Assembly (NCBI RefSeq): GCF_001039355.2
Contig: NW_019776022.1
Coordinates: 11,973-49,507 of the forward strand
Direction: 5' to 3'
Length of the DNA stretch: 37,535 bases
Origin: Lingula anatina
Lineage: Eukaryota > Brachiopoda > Lingulata > Lingulida > Lingulidae
Shown here: positions 1-11,389 of the stretch, piece by piece
Layout of the letters: every line of letters begins with the position of its first letter
How positions within the stretch are numbered: the first letter of the stretch is position 1
The notes under the pieces: generated by a model
What the model was told of the DNA's origin: nothing
Database searches by the model: none
The model's input: only the letters and a program-made list of their open reading frames with translations
Program-made: the position numbers and the translations under genes

Positions 1-130
1 GGGTGTTGAGGAGTAGGTGGGGTGTGAGAAGGGGTGGGGTGTGAGGAGGGGTGGGGTGAGGGAGGGGGTGGGTGTTGAGGAGTACATGTAGGTGGGGGTG
101 TGAGGAGGGGGTGGGTTGGGGGAGCAGATG
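1..130. repeat. G-rich minisatellite
   Basis: Imperfect tandem units of roughly 25-35 bases built on GGTGTGAGGAGGGGTGG and GGTGTTGAGGAGTA variants. The strand is almost free of C. No coding content is visible. Confidence 0.8.
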
Positions 131-157
131 AAGCATGTAGTGGTTAAGCATTTCGAC

Positions 158-183
158 ACCTGTGTGTGTGTGTTTGTGTGTGT

Positions 184-215
<32 letters not shown>

Positions 216-218
216 TTG

Positions 219-273
<55 letters not shown>

Positions 274-375
274 TTGTGTATGTGTGTGTGTGTGATTGTC
301 TCTGTGTGTGTGAGAGAGAGATTGTGTGTGTGGGCGTTTATGTGATGATGATAATTGTGTGTGTGTGTTTGATTG
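158..375. repeat. Compound GT/GA/CT microsatellite
   Basis: Runs of TG, AG and TC dinucleotides alternate over about 215 bases. They lie immediately upstream of the first visible P450 exon (435), inside the preceding intron. Confidence 0.9.
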
Positions 376-434
376 TGATTGTCTTAATTCAGGTAATTGA
401 GTCATAAAATAGTTTAATTATATGTAAACTGCAG

Positions 435-3400
435 GTGCTGGAGTTATCTATAAAAACGGACACGCATGGAAGGAGCTGAGGAGATTCACACTCTCGTCTC
501 TTCGAGATTTCGGCCTTGGGAGAAAAAGTTTACAAGAGAAAATTCAGGATGAGGCCAGATACTTGGTGCAAAACATTGAAAATGAAAATGGAAAGGCTTT
601 CTCTCCCAGAGACAGGATTGGGAAAGCTGTCAGCAACATTATTTCTATCGTAGTGTTTGGAGCTAGGTAACTCAATAGCTATATTAAGCGACTAGAAAAA
701 AATATTTAAGATGTCTTAAATGATTTGCGGAGTATGTGTATAGATCAACATATACTGTCGGTACGGTGCACAAATGTAAGCATAATAATTTAATTAGCCA
801 AACATGTTAGTAATAGATGGTAGCAAGCTTGACTCCAAAACATCGATATATTTCTAGTGATTCATGTTTCCATCAACCACTATCAATTCGCCCACGCCAT
901 GGTAAGCATAATAATTTAATTAGCCAGATCATAAAAGAAGTTTTATACTATGCGAAAACGGTTGACAAACGTGAACACGGAACGTATGTGTTAATAATAA
1001 GCATTCCATAGAACATTCTACTAGAAATCAATTGGCTTCATCTGAGATCGCCCAGTCTCTCGAAGTATCGGAAAAGCAAACGCAATGTATTCAGTATACA
1101 TACACACACTGGACAATAGAAGTGTCACCCCTACTGAACCAATACTTTGGGGGAGATAAATGACTGTGGAATGATATGCTCCTGGTATCATTTTACTAAC
1201 TTCAAATTTCACGAAAAATCACAAAATGAGAACAAAATATACATTCTACCAAAATATGCAGTTTCAAGTCCAAAATTAGTACTTACTGGCATAGCCACGT
1301 GACCTAATAATAGGTGCCAGTCTACGAGGCAAGGATTCATCTAATTGTCTGATGCGTTCAGGGCTTATGCTGGCCCAAGCATGAAACACTGAATATAACA
1401 GAGTTTCTCTGCTGGTTAGACGGGCATTTGTCAAAAGTTTTGACATATCATTCCACACATTTTCTATTATGTTTGCATCCGGACTCACCACATCACCCTG
1501 CGAATGTCCTGTTGGTCAAACCAATCATAAACTGCTATGGGCCTGTGGCAAGGAGCATTGTCATCCTGGTGAACAAATGGATAATTCCTGTCACCAAACA
1601 TGTTAGTAATAGATGGTAGCAAGCCTGACTCCAAAACATCGATATATTTCTAGTGATTCATGTTTCCATCAACCACTATCAATTCGCCCACGCCATGGAT
1701 GCTGATGCAGCCCCACACCATGATGAATATGCTGCTCCGGGTTCGAAAATTCAGTGCATGTGGTTCAAATGCTTTACCAGCATTTCGCCAGCATCGTACC
1801 CGTCTGTCATCAGAGGTCAGACCAAAGCGACACTCACCAGAAAAAATATTTAGGACCAATTGTCATGGACTGTCCAGTTCCAGATCCTGTTGAGCCTAGT
1901 TCATTCTACGTTGCCTGTTTTGTAACGTTTCAGTCTTGCTACCCTGCTGTACACTCTCTGAGCATGTAACCGAGGCCTAGCAATTTTCACAGACACATTC
2001 TTATGTGTGAAATTGTTCCACTGTGTTGTCAACTGACAAGAAGTGTCGAACTTTGACAACCTGGACATCAAAATCAGCCGTCGGTCTTCACGGCCAGTAG
2101 TTTTTCTTGGACGACCCATCAGAGGGAATTTGTCTCTTGATCCAGTGTTACTATACCGAGACCAGACCCTCTGCACGGTTCTGACTGAACAATTCAACTG
2201 TATCGATATTCTGACTTTGCTTATATTCCGCCTCTTCGGGTTAATAACTTGCACCTATAACCGTTAGATAATTGCCTGTATCTTGCCATATTGGAGGAAG
2301 ACAGGAATAACATTTGATGTACATGTACAAGACCAACAATACAATTCCATGGTATAGCGGTTTTATACTCATTAGTCACATTATATGTAGACCAGGCATT
2401 ATAACTACCCAAGATCTGCCTACTTTTATTTCTCTGAGTTAGGGGGTGACACTTCTATTGTCCAGTGTGTGTAATTACATTACTACTAGTGGAAAATTAC
2501 GTTGAAGTTGCACACGTATTTTGGGTCGGAGGCCTTAAATTACGGATCAATCAATCAAAAGAGAGCGTGATCAGAAATCATGGCAGATCGTGCAGCTTTT
2601 TCACACTGCAAAGAGCCTGATATTTTGAGGTACCGACTCGTTAATTAATCACTCCAGATATAGAATGGATGCTCTCCTAGAATTAGCAGAAGTTGCAAAT
2701 AAATTGATTCTACCTGCCATAGATCCGGACCCGTCTGAAAGCCACGTGTTGTAGGGTGAATCGGAAAAACAATGAAATGACTCGGCATATTAAATTTCAC
2801 TAAGGATTTCCAGCGATTGCCAAGCATATCTCTTGCGGATGTTATGACTTGCTAATAAGAAAATGGTGGGCATTCAATTGTTTCTCCAACCATTTTTCTG
2901 TTCCTGGACCCGCGTCTGCTGTGTGGCAACATATATAAACTTACAAAATTTCATCCAGTATTATCTTTCTGGTCGTTTTATCTTACGTTTTGCCATACTG
3001 CAATCTATTTTAGAGCAGCTTTTACGTGTCACTTTTGAATGACTTCTTCAATCTAAATTCCCAGCATGGTGAGTTTCACTTCATCCGCTGAAAAGCCCCA
3101 CTTCACGCAAATTCTCGTTTTAAAATCTCATATGACGTCACTAGTACCAACAGTCTATTTTAATGCGATCTCGGATGAAGTCCGTTATGTTATTTTTTAT
3201 AAAAGAGAGTGACAATTTCCTTGAAACGATTTCAGATATGACTATGAAGACACCCCAGAGATGTTGCCAGTTTTGGAGGAATCAGTGAGAATGAACAAAG
3301 GAGGACCACTGGCCTTTACCAATTTGGCGCGCTTCTTTTTTCCGGTAAAATGGAATTATTCGAAATATTTTGCATAGGACCTTTTACATAGTGTTTATTA

Positions 3401-6400
3401 TTTACCTATATATTTTTCTTCATTTCATTTTCATTCCTGGTGTTATATTTTGTTACATTTTGAGCAATACTAAATGAATTCATATATTTCAAAATCAGAC
3501 CATTGTCGACCAGCAAAACTTACTTTACTTGTAAAAAGTTTGAGTGACAAAGCTTGTGCCTTAAACCACAAGAATTTTTCGATTCCTACAAAATTAGTCA
3601 AAGTTTTATTTCACATGAAAAATATATTCGCCCTCGTGGACAAATGGTACATTTTGTATTTGGTTCTTATAGAAAGCCTGTTGCAAAATATTTGTCAAAA
3701 ATCACAAGAATGTTGTTTGATTTAAACAAAATTTGATAACTTTCATTTCAGAAAAAGAAATTCGCCCTCGTGGATAAATTATATTGTTTGATAAGACAGG
3801 AAGTGGAACGACACCGTCAGTCCTTTGATCCCACTGACATCCGGGACTTCATTGACCTCTATATAAAGGTCACCCAAGAGAGACTAGATTCAAAGATTTT
3901 CACTGGTATGTAACCGTTAAATGACGATTTTACGTACAAATCTGATCCCAACTTGATGTGATATAACAGATGACCCTATTAAATATCCATAATTTCCATT
4001 ACCGTCTTCTGATTTTAATCTCTGCCTATTGATTGTAACCACCCTCTACTTATTATTATTATTATTACAGAATGGAACGTATTCCGCATCATCTTTGATC
4101 TATATTTGGCTGGAACCGACACAACAGCTAATACTTTGAGATGGTCCCTGGTTCATATGGTAAATCACCCGGATGTACAGAAGAGGGTGCAGCAAGAAAT
4201 TGATCAGGTAACGACCCCCAGTATAAATGAACAAGAGCGGCAGAATTAGACGATCTTGTGTTATTATTTTTTAACTTTTTTATTCTGTGTAAAATATATG
4301 TGTTTATGCCTCGTTGTTTGTAATACATGTTCATGAAATTTGGCGTTTAACGATTTGTCGAGAGGCAAATTGTAACTGGGTTGACTTCTTATAGCCAACA
4401 CATTCATATTGGCCCTCTCTATGGCCACCGCATGAGCCGGTTTTCATTAAATATATATAATAGTTCTGAATGTGATTTTCACTATCTTAAAACTTCGTGG
4501 TTCTGTATCAAAGCAGGTACTTGGTATAAACTTTGTTTCGGTCAGCTGGGATAGTGGATCTTTGGCGTCGGTCAATTATCCCCACTTCGCTATCTCCACT
4601 TTGAACCGAGCCTAGAGGTGATCTCAGCTAAAGTCAGAAATCGTAGAATGTACCTAAATTAAAGCACGTGTTTCGTAACCATATGACATACTTTGTTTGG
4701 TAAATATATTTTTTATCTAAGGTCATAGGTCAAGGTCGTGTTGCCAAGATGGAGGACAAAGCCAGGATGCCGTTCACTGAAGCAACCATATTGGAGGTCT
4801 TTCGCATGTCTCCTGTTGGTAAGTAACTTATTCGCACTTTTTTTTACATATTTCAAATTTAGATACCAATGCCAATAAAAACACCATTCAACAGTCAGAG
4901 AGATACATCAGTGTTTGCTTAATTAAATATCGTCTTGGAAAACTGCGACATCTAATTAATTAAAAAATGGAAAACAAAGAAAATAAAAAGAAAATTTGTC
5001 CGGTATCTGGTCCTGTTTCTGGGGTAAAAATACACACACTGGACAAAAGCAGTGTCACCCCCTAACTCAGAGTAATAAAAGTAGGCAGATCTTGGGTACT
5101 TATTATGCCTGGTCTACTTATAATGTGACTAATGAGTATAAAACCGCTTTACCATTGAATTGTATTGTTGGTCTTGTACATGTACAGCAAATGTTATTCC
5201 TGTCTTCCTCCAATATGGCAAGATACAGGCAATTATCTAACGGTTATAGGTGCAAGTTATTAACCTGAAGAGGCGGAATATAAGCAATGTCAGAATATCG
5301 ATACAATTGAATTGTTCAGTCAGAACCGTGCAGAGGGTCTGGTCTCGGTATAGAAACACTGGATCAAGAGAGAAATTCCCTCTGATGGGTCGTCCAAGAA
5401 AAAATACTGGCCGTGAAGACCGACGACTGATTTTGATGTCCAGGTTGTCAAAGTTCGACACTGCTTGTCAGTTGACAACACAGTGGAACAATTTCACACA
5501 TAAGAATGTGTCTGTGAAAATTGCTAGGCGTCGGTTACATACTCAGAGAGTGTACAGCAGGGTAGCAAGACTGAAATCTCTTATATCGTTACAAAACAGG
5601 CAACGTAGAGTAAACTAGGGTCANTTATTATTATTATTATTACTATACCGAGACCAGACCCTCTGCACGGTTCTGACTGAACAATTCAACTGTATCGATA
5701 TTCTGACTTTGCTTATATTCCGCCTCTTCGGGTTAATAACTTGCACCTATAACCGTTAGATAATTGCCTGTATCTTGCCATATTGGAGGAAGACAGGAAT
5801 AACATTTGCTGTACATGTACAAGACCAACAATACAATTCCATGGTATAGCGGTTTTATACTCGTTAGTCACATTATAAGTAGACCAGGCATTATAACTAC
5901 CCAAGATCTGCCTACTTTTATTACTCTGAGTTAGGGGGTGACACTTCTATTGTCCAGTGTGTGTAATTACATTACTACTAGTGGAAAATTACGTTGAAGT
6001 TGCACACGTATTTTGGGTCGGAGGCCTTAAATTACGGATCAATCAATCAAAAGAGAGCGTGATCAGAAATCATGGCAGATCGTGCAGCTTTTTCACACTG
6101 CAAAGAGCCTGATATTTTGAGTTACCGACTCGTTAATTAATCATTCCAGACAAATAAATTGATTCTACCTGCCATAGATCCGGACCTGTCTGAAAGCCAC
6201 GTGTTGTAGGGTGAATCGGAAAAACAATGAAATGACTCGGCATATTAAAATTGCACGAAGCATTTCAAGCTATTGCCAAGCATATCTCTTGCGGATGTTA
6301 TGACTTGCTTATAAGAAAATGGTGGGCATTCAATTGTTTCTCCAACCATTTTTGTCTATTCCTGGACCCGCGCCTGCTGTGTGTCAACAAATATAAACTT

Positions 6401-7494
6401 ACAAAATTTCATCCAATATTATCTTTCTGGTCGTTTTATCTTAAGTTTTGCCATACTGCAATCTATTTTAGAGCACCTTTTACGTGTCACTTTTGAATGA
6501 CTTCTTCAATCGAAATTCCCAGCATGGTGAGTTTCACTTCATCCGCTGAAAAGTCCCACTTCACGCAAATTCTCGTTTTAAAATCTCATATGACGTCACT
6601 AGTACCAACAGTCTCTTTTAATGCGATCTCGGATGAAGTCCGTTATGTTATTTTTTATAAAAGAAAGTGACAATTTCCTTGAAACGATTTCAGATATGAC
6701 TATGAAGACACCCCAGAGATGTTGCCAGTTTTGGAGGAATCAGTGAGAATGAACAAAGGAGGACCACTGGCCTTTACTAATTTGGCGCGCTTCTTTTTTC
6801 CGGTAAAATGGAATTATTCGAAATATTTTGCATAGGACCTTTAACATAGTGTTTATTATTCACCTATATATTTTTCTTCATTTCATTTTCATTCCTGGTG
6901 TTATATTTTGTTAAATTTTGAGCAATACTAAATGAATTCATATAAATTATTTTAAAATCAGACCATTGTCGACCAGCAGAACTTACTTTACTTGTAAAAT
7001 GTTTGAGTGTCCACAAGAATTTTTCGATTCCTACAAAATTAGTCAAAGTTTTATTTCACATGAAAAATATATTCGCCCTCGTGGACAAATGGTATATTTT
7101 GTATTTGGTTCTTATAGAAAGCCTGCTGCAAAATATTTGTTAAAAATCACAAGAATGTTATTTGATTTAAACAAAATTTGATAACTTTCATTTCAGAAAA
7201 AGAAATTCGCCCTCGTGGATAAATTATATTGTTTGATAAGACAGGAAGTGGAACGACACCGTCAGTCCTTTGATCCAACTGACATCCGGGACTTCATTGA
7301 CCTCTATATAAAGGTCACCCAAGAGAGACTAGATTCAAAGATTTTCACTGGTATGTAACCGTTAAATGACGATTTTACGTACAAATCTGATCCCGACTTG
7401 ATGTGATATAACAGATGACCCTATTAAATATCCATAATTTCCATCACCATCTTCTGATTGTAATCTCTGCCTATTGATTGTAACCACCCTCTAC

Positions 7495-7540
<46 letters not shown>

Positions 7541-9815
7541 AGAATGGAACGTATTCCGCATCATCTTTGATCTATATTTGGCTGGAACCGACACAACAGC
7601 TAATACTTTGAGATGGTCCCTGGTTCATATGGTAAATCATAAATCACCCGGATGTACAGAAGAGGGTGCAGCAAGAAATTGATCAGGTAACGACCCCCAG
7701 TATAAATGAACAAGAGCGGCAGAATAAGACGATCTTGTGTTATTATTTTTTAACTTTTTTATTCTGTGTTAAATATATGTGTTTATGCCTCGTTGTTTGT
7801 AACACATGTTCATGAAATTTGGCGTTTAACGATTTGTCGAGAGGCAAACTGTAAGTGGGTTGACTTCTTTTAGCCAACACATTCATACTGGCCCTCTCTT
7901 TGGCCACCGGATGAGCTGGTTTTCATTAAATAGTTCTGAATGTGATTTTCACTATCTTAAAACTTCGTACTTCTATATCAAAGCAGGTACTTGGTATAAA
8001 CTCTATGTTTCGGTCAGTTGGGATAGTGGATGTTTGGCGTCGGTCAATTATCCCCACTTCGCTATCCCCACTTTGAACAGAGCCTAGAGGTGATCTCAGC
8101 TGAAGTCAGTAATCGTAGAATGTAACTAAATTAAAGCACGTGTTTCGTAACGACATAATAAACTTTGTTTGGTAAATATTTTTTATCTAAGGTCATAGGT
8201 CAAGGTCGTGTTGCCAAGATGGAGGACAAGGCCAGGATGCCGTTCACTGAAGCAACCATATTGGAGGTCTTTCGCATGTCTCCTGTTGGTAAGTAACTTA
8301 TTCGCACTTTTTTTTACATATTTCAAATTTAGATACCAATGCCAATAAAAACACCATTTAACAGTAAGTAAGATACATCAGTGTTTGCTTATTTCAATAT
8401 CGTCTTGGAAAACTGCGACATCTAATTAATTAAAAATGGAAAACAAAGAAAATTTAAAGAAGAAAAGAATTTGTCCGATTTCTGGTCCTGTTTCTGGGGT
8501 GAAAATACATGTACATGTAGTTCTCGTCTGAACAAACTTATGGAGAAAAGTGGAACGAATAGAAGCACGCATAATTCATTCACGTGTAGTTCGTTTGAAT
8601 TAGTCTATTGTAGAACAGAACCAATTTACCTTTGGGTGCCACTTTTAAGTTGCTTCCTAATATTTCCTTCTCGAGACACTGAGTGCCAGCCTGTATAATT
8701 GACCCAACCTCTCGTGAATTCTCGCAAGTTGTCCAGTCTCGTATGGCGCCACGCTGTGGTTTCCATTCAAACGAATCCTTTCAAGAACGAAACAAATCTT
8801 TCATTCCATGTCATCAGTTCCCATGGGTGGGCCCCATGCCACCAGTGAATCTACAACTTTGGCCGGATACACCATTCCCAAGGGCACCATAATACTGGGA
8901 GATTTGTACCGGGTTCTTCACGATAAGAATAACTTTGAGGATCCTTACAAGTTCAAACCAGAAAGATGGCTTGATTGCGATGGTAAAGTGATCAAGTCGG
9001 ACAAAATGATACCATTTTCCATAGGTACGTTACTTTACATTACACCTACATGTTAACTGTGCAGCAGCGCATTAGTGAATTTCTTTATTTATATCTGTAT
9101 AAACAACTAAACCTTGTCTCTGTTAGGAAAATCAGAATTGCTCCAATCCTATCCAATAAGAAATACCCAAGACCTACTTTATGCAAATAATATACTATCT
9201 GATACCTTTCACATTAATCTTTGAACCATGATATGATATTAGTAAATATAATAATGAAAAAAAAATAAAAGAAAGAAAAAGAAACCGGACTGAGTGGGAA
9301 TCGTTGGCAGCAAATTACGTTGCCACTCGGCCAGCTAATCCTGATATTTGTTATGATATTGAAAATATATGATTCCTGTCACACATGGCAAAGCTTTAAG
9401 GAAATTGTCGAAGGCTAGAAAATGCCTACAAAAATACTTTTAACAGTTAAAACCAAATTCAAACTGCGGCCACTATCTTCCCACTGCCCTAAAGTATTGC
9501 TAACACCTGTCAGTTGTGAACAGATCTTTCTAGTTTAGGAGAAAAACGTGAAGAGGAGACACCAGCTGATCTATTATATATATAGATATAAATTTATTTA
9601 TTTTCTCATTGTTATCGGTTATTTGTATTTCAGGGCCTCGTGTTTGTCTTGGTAAGGGACTGGCTGAAATGGAATCGTTCATTTTCTTCAGCACGTTGCT
9701 TCAGAATTTCACCTTCAAGGTACCGGAGGGGGAAAACCCACCCAATGGAATGGAGGGTCTGAACGCGATCATTTTCTCGCCACACGATTACAATGTGTGG
9801 GCAGTTAGGCGCTAG
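435..9815 (+). CDS. Cytochrome P450, CYP2 clan (gene A), 5'-partial
   Basis: Haem-thiolate monooxygenase, presumably ER-anchored; substrate unknown. Coding exons: 435-666, 3236-3344, 3752-3905, 4071-4207, 4722-4818, 8818-9024, 9634-9815 (stop TAG). All have AG/GT borders and phases matching paralogue C. Together they encode about 371 residues. The first exon (about 121 residues, with membrane anchor) lies before base 1. Visible motifs are C-helix WKELR, I-helix AGTDTT, K-helix EVFR (ExxR), PERW, and the haem loop FSIGPRVCLG, which fits FxxGxRxCxG with its Cys ligand. The style around GYTIPKGT and PERW is CYP2-clan; I cannot name a subfamily. The model uses exon block A (3236-4818). A second copy of that block (6694-8288) lies between the fifth and sixth exons and must be skipped, because joining 4818 to 6694 breaks phase. 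A polyA signal AATAAA lies at 9913-9918. Confidence 0.93.
776..926. repeat. Tc1-fragment insertion flanked by 25-bp direct repeats
   Basis: A 25-base sequence (GTAAGCATAATAATTT...) at 776-800 recurs exactly at 902-926. The 101 bases between match positions 1598-1698, part of the transposase region of the Tc1 element downstream in the same intron, with about one mismatch. The inserted piece lacks transposon ends, so it did not arrive by normal Tc1 transposition. Confidence 0.9.
1103..2471 (-). mobile_element. Tc1/mariner element, full length, inactive
   Basis: Terminal inverted repeats start CACACACTGGACAATAGAAG and are flanked by TA on both sides (1101-1102 and 2472-2473). Length is 1,369 bases. 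The minus strand encodes Tc1-type transposase pieces: an N-terminal helix-turn-helix with a GRPRK linker (2254-1901), a central region with MVWGCIS (1859-1650), an HQDDNAPCH block near 1570-1540, and an IENVW block (1493-1276). It is dead. The first catalytic Asp is Gly (FSGECR), a 10-base deletion relative to the second copy shifts frame near 1930, an in-frame TAG replaces an expected Trp codon, and the frame shifts again just before IENVW. It lies in an intron of P450 gene A, opposite to the gene. Confidence 0.92.
2148..5032. repeat. Duplicated block, copy A (P450 exons 2-5)
   Basis: This stretch, from inside the first Tc1 element to a TA at 5031-5032, matches 5637-8507 almost base for base, including intron sequence. 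Differences are scattered substitutions and small indels. For example, about 35 bases near 2665-2700 are missing in copy B, and a CTTGTGCC-containing stretch near 3550 is missing too. This level of difference looks allelic rather than like old paralogy. Confidence 0.9.
3618..3660 (+). pseudogene. Partial pseudo-exon resembling the start of P450 exon 3
   Basis: About 130 bases upstream of exon 3 (3752-3905) there is a stretch ATTCGCCCTCGTGGACAAAT nearly identical to that exon's start. It reads FALVDKWY against FALVDKLY in the real exon. It lacks a clear acceptor and is followed by unrelated sequence. The same relic occurs in copy B near 7065-7105. It looks like an old partial exon duplication. 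Confidence 0.6.
5033..5623 (+). mobile_element. Second Tc1 copy, 3' part missing at an assembly join
   Basis: It starts with the same inverted terminus (CACACACTGGACAAAAGCAG) after a TA at 5031-5032. It encodes the N-terminal DNA-binding half of the transposase (5250-5618): a helix-turn-helix, the linker GRPRKNTGRED, and a second helical segment. The frame ends at a TAG where a Trp is expected, the same lesion as in the first element. The sequence stops at the N at 5624, so the catalytic half and the right terminus are absent. The matching site in copy B (8506-8507) is empty. Confidence 0.9.
5624..5641. other. Single-N contig join followed by a TTA run
   Basis: One N at 5624 interrupts otherwise determined sequence. 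It is followed by a TTA microsatellite run. The sequence then resumes inside a Tc1 element in the opposite orientation, matching from about 2148. The join therefore falls between two inverted, homologous transposon pieces. Confidence 0.85.
5637..8507. repeat. Duplicated block, copy B (P450 exons 2'-5')
   Basis: Second copy of 2148-5032. It begins with the distal part of the minus-strand Tc1 element (terminus near 5965) and runs to the empty TA site at 8506-8507. It then continues into unique sequence with exons 6 and 7 of gene A. Its TTA microsatellite before exon 4' (about 7496-7539) is longer than in copy A. Confidence 0.9.
6694..8288 (+). pseudogene. P450 exon block B (exons 2'-5') with frameshifted exon 4'
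   Basis: Exons 6694-6802, 7197-7350, 7543-7686 and 8192-8288 mirror 3236-4818. Exons 2', 3' and 5' are intact. Exon 4' is 144 bases instead of 137, because the 7-mer TAAATCA is duplicated at 7633-7639 and 7640-7646. This shifts frame after HMVNH and leads to a TGA at 7680-7682, before the ExxR and haem regions. If this is the other haplotype, it is a null allele or a sequencing error. If it is a true duplication, these are dead extra exons. Confidence 0.85.
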
Positions 9816-9912
9816 AATTAAATACACGGACTGAAGCGATAAACTGAACTTTTACTCCAAATCGCCACGTTCAATGTAGCTCTGAAAATCCTAGGCGAAG
9901 TGCAAAAGAAAA

Positions 9913-9918
9913 AATAAA
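9913..9918 (+). terminator. PolyA signal of P450 gene A
   Basis: A canonical AATAAA about 98 bases after the TAG stop. A second AATAAA-like site lies near 10064. Confidence 0.6.
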
Positions 9919-10347
9919 TCTTTGCGCAAACAAATTGCAAAGAATTCGCTTTTTTGTATCTTGCCCTGATTGTTAGATATGGAAATCAGATATGTTATAT
10001 AAAAATATATGTACACAATACCGCCCTATCGAAATGATAAAATGAGTTGTTAACTTAAAGAGAATAAAAAGATAAACAAAATGTGAATGTAGATCTTTCC
10101 AGTTAACAAAAGCTGGAATATGAAGCGGTCTTTTACAACATGAAAAGTGATAGCTGAACTCTTGAAAAATAAAAGTTCATGAAAATGTAAATGACGGTGT
10201 TTTCGAGGGGTGAAAGGACATTTTACATAATGGAAGTTAAAAGATGACCTTTCGTCACGAAAATGTGATCACAGATGAGGGTAACATTTCGGTAACATTT
10301 TGTCAATAAATGAAAGGTTTTAAAAGGTGTTTTGTTTGGGCAGTGAA

Positions 10348-10890
10348 TGAGATTCAAGTGCTCTTCTGTTCAAAAAATCAAGACCCTATCACTTGGTTTT
10401 CGGTTTGAACATCTTGTATCAGAAAGGGCTTCTACTCATCCGGGATATTTATGAGAACTGCATTAAGACATCTGAATGCATACACGATATTCATCACGAT
10501 TTTATTTATGTTATTGTCATAACTTAGCTGGTTTCTGGTATAAGATATGTAAATACATATGCATGCTCTCAAGATCGTAGTTAGATTTGAGCAAGTAGTA
10601 TTTTGTTAAAACTTGGGTTGAATTGACGGATAACTTTTGCGCCTGTTTTTAAAATCATTCCTTGAACTTTCGTGTGGAATCTCGCCATCTCTTCATGTTA
10701 AAAACATGGTTGCATAATACGCCTCTGCAGTAATACCTGCACGTACACACGTATACATTGCACATAAAGATGTCAGGAATAGATCTTGTTTCGTATGGTA
10801 TACATGTATAATGTCTTACAGCGGTATACCGCTTATGCAATTCTAGCTCTTACAAAAACTGGAGAAGCTGCTGTTACTGTGGAATCCAAA
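10348..10890 (+). promoter_or_regulatory. 5' flank of P450 unit B, conserved with unit C
   Basis: About 540 bases upstream of the unit B start codon align closely with about 23190-23717 upstream of unit C. Shared stretches include ATCACTTGGTTTTCGGTTT and CATATGCATGCTCTCAAGAT. The segment probably includes the P450 promoter and 5' UTR. I see no unambiguous TATA box at a set distance, so the role is inferred from position and conservation only. Confidence 0.45.
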
Positions 10891-11262
10891 ATGGCCAATG
10901 CCGTACAGAGTTCCTCTGAGTTTTTCCAAACCCTTGGTTTTCCGACAGTTTTGATATTCGTGATAGTATTGTTGTTAAGTCTGTGGATGTTGTCGTCGAG
11001 GAATCCTCGGGTGAACTGGCCGCTCGGACCTTTCTGTTTCCTCGTGGTGGGATGTCTCCCTCAGCTGATGATCAGCGGTAAAAGACGACAACCGACAGAT
11101 CTTCTTCCATGGTATGATACATACGGAGATATCATGCACATCAAACTTGGCGAACAACACATAATAATGCTGGGGACTTATGAGCTGATAGAAGAGGGAA
11201 AGCTATCCAAATCTTCGTGTGCGATGGAAATTGTTACGCGTGACCAGCTTTCCTTTATGTAG
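10891..11262 (+). pseudogene. P450 unit B, broken first exon
   Basis: From ATG at 10891 the frame encodes a P450 N-terminus: a hydrophobic anchor (about residues 14-30), the hinge NPRVNWPLGP (paralogue C has the usual PPGP), and sequence up to ELIEE. At 11197 homology to unit C breaks. A net 104-base deletion (C positions about 24004-24110) removes the end of the exon and its splice donor. The frame then runs through former intron to a stop at 11260-11262. Intron homology to unit C continues to about 11385. Exons 2-6 are absent downstream, so this is a pseudogene remnant. Transcription as a short membrane-anchor peptide cannot be excluded. Confidence 0.88.
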
Positions 11263-11389
11263 CAGTGCGTTACGAATACTCAAGTTTAAATGAATATAAG
11301 AGCTGCCCAATTTTTCATTATGTAGATATTTTTATGAAATCCACCTACTTAATTAAGTCTACATATAAATCAGTGTGGGGATGGGGGGT

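Noticed and set aside
435-9815. A functional P450 using both exon blocks in series
   Set aside because: Exon 5 ends in phase 1 and exon 2' needs a phase-2 donor, and exon 4' is frameshifted, so a tandem read-through cannot be translated.
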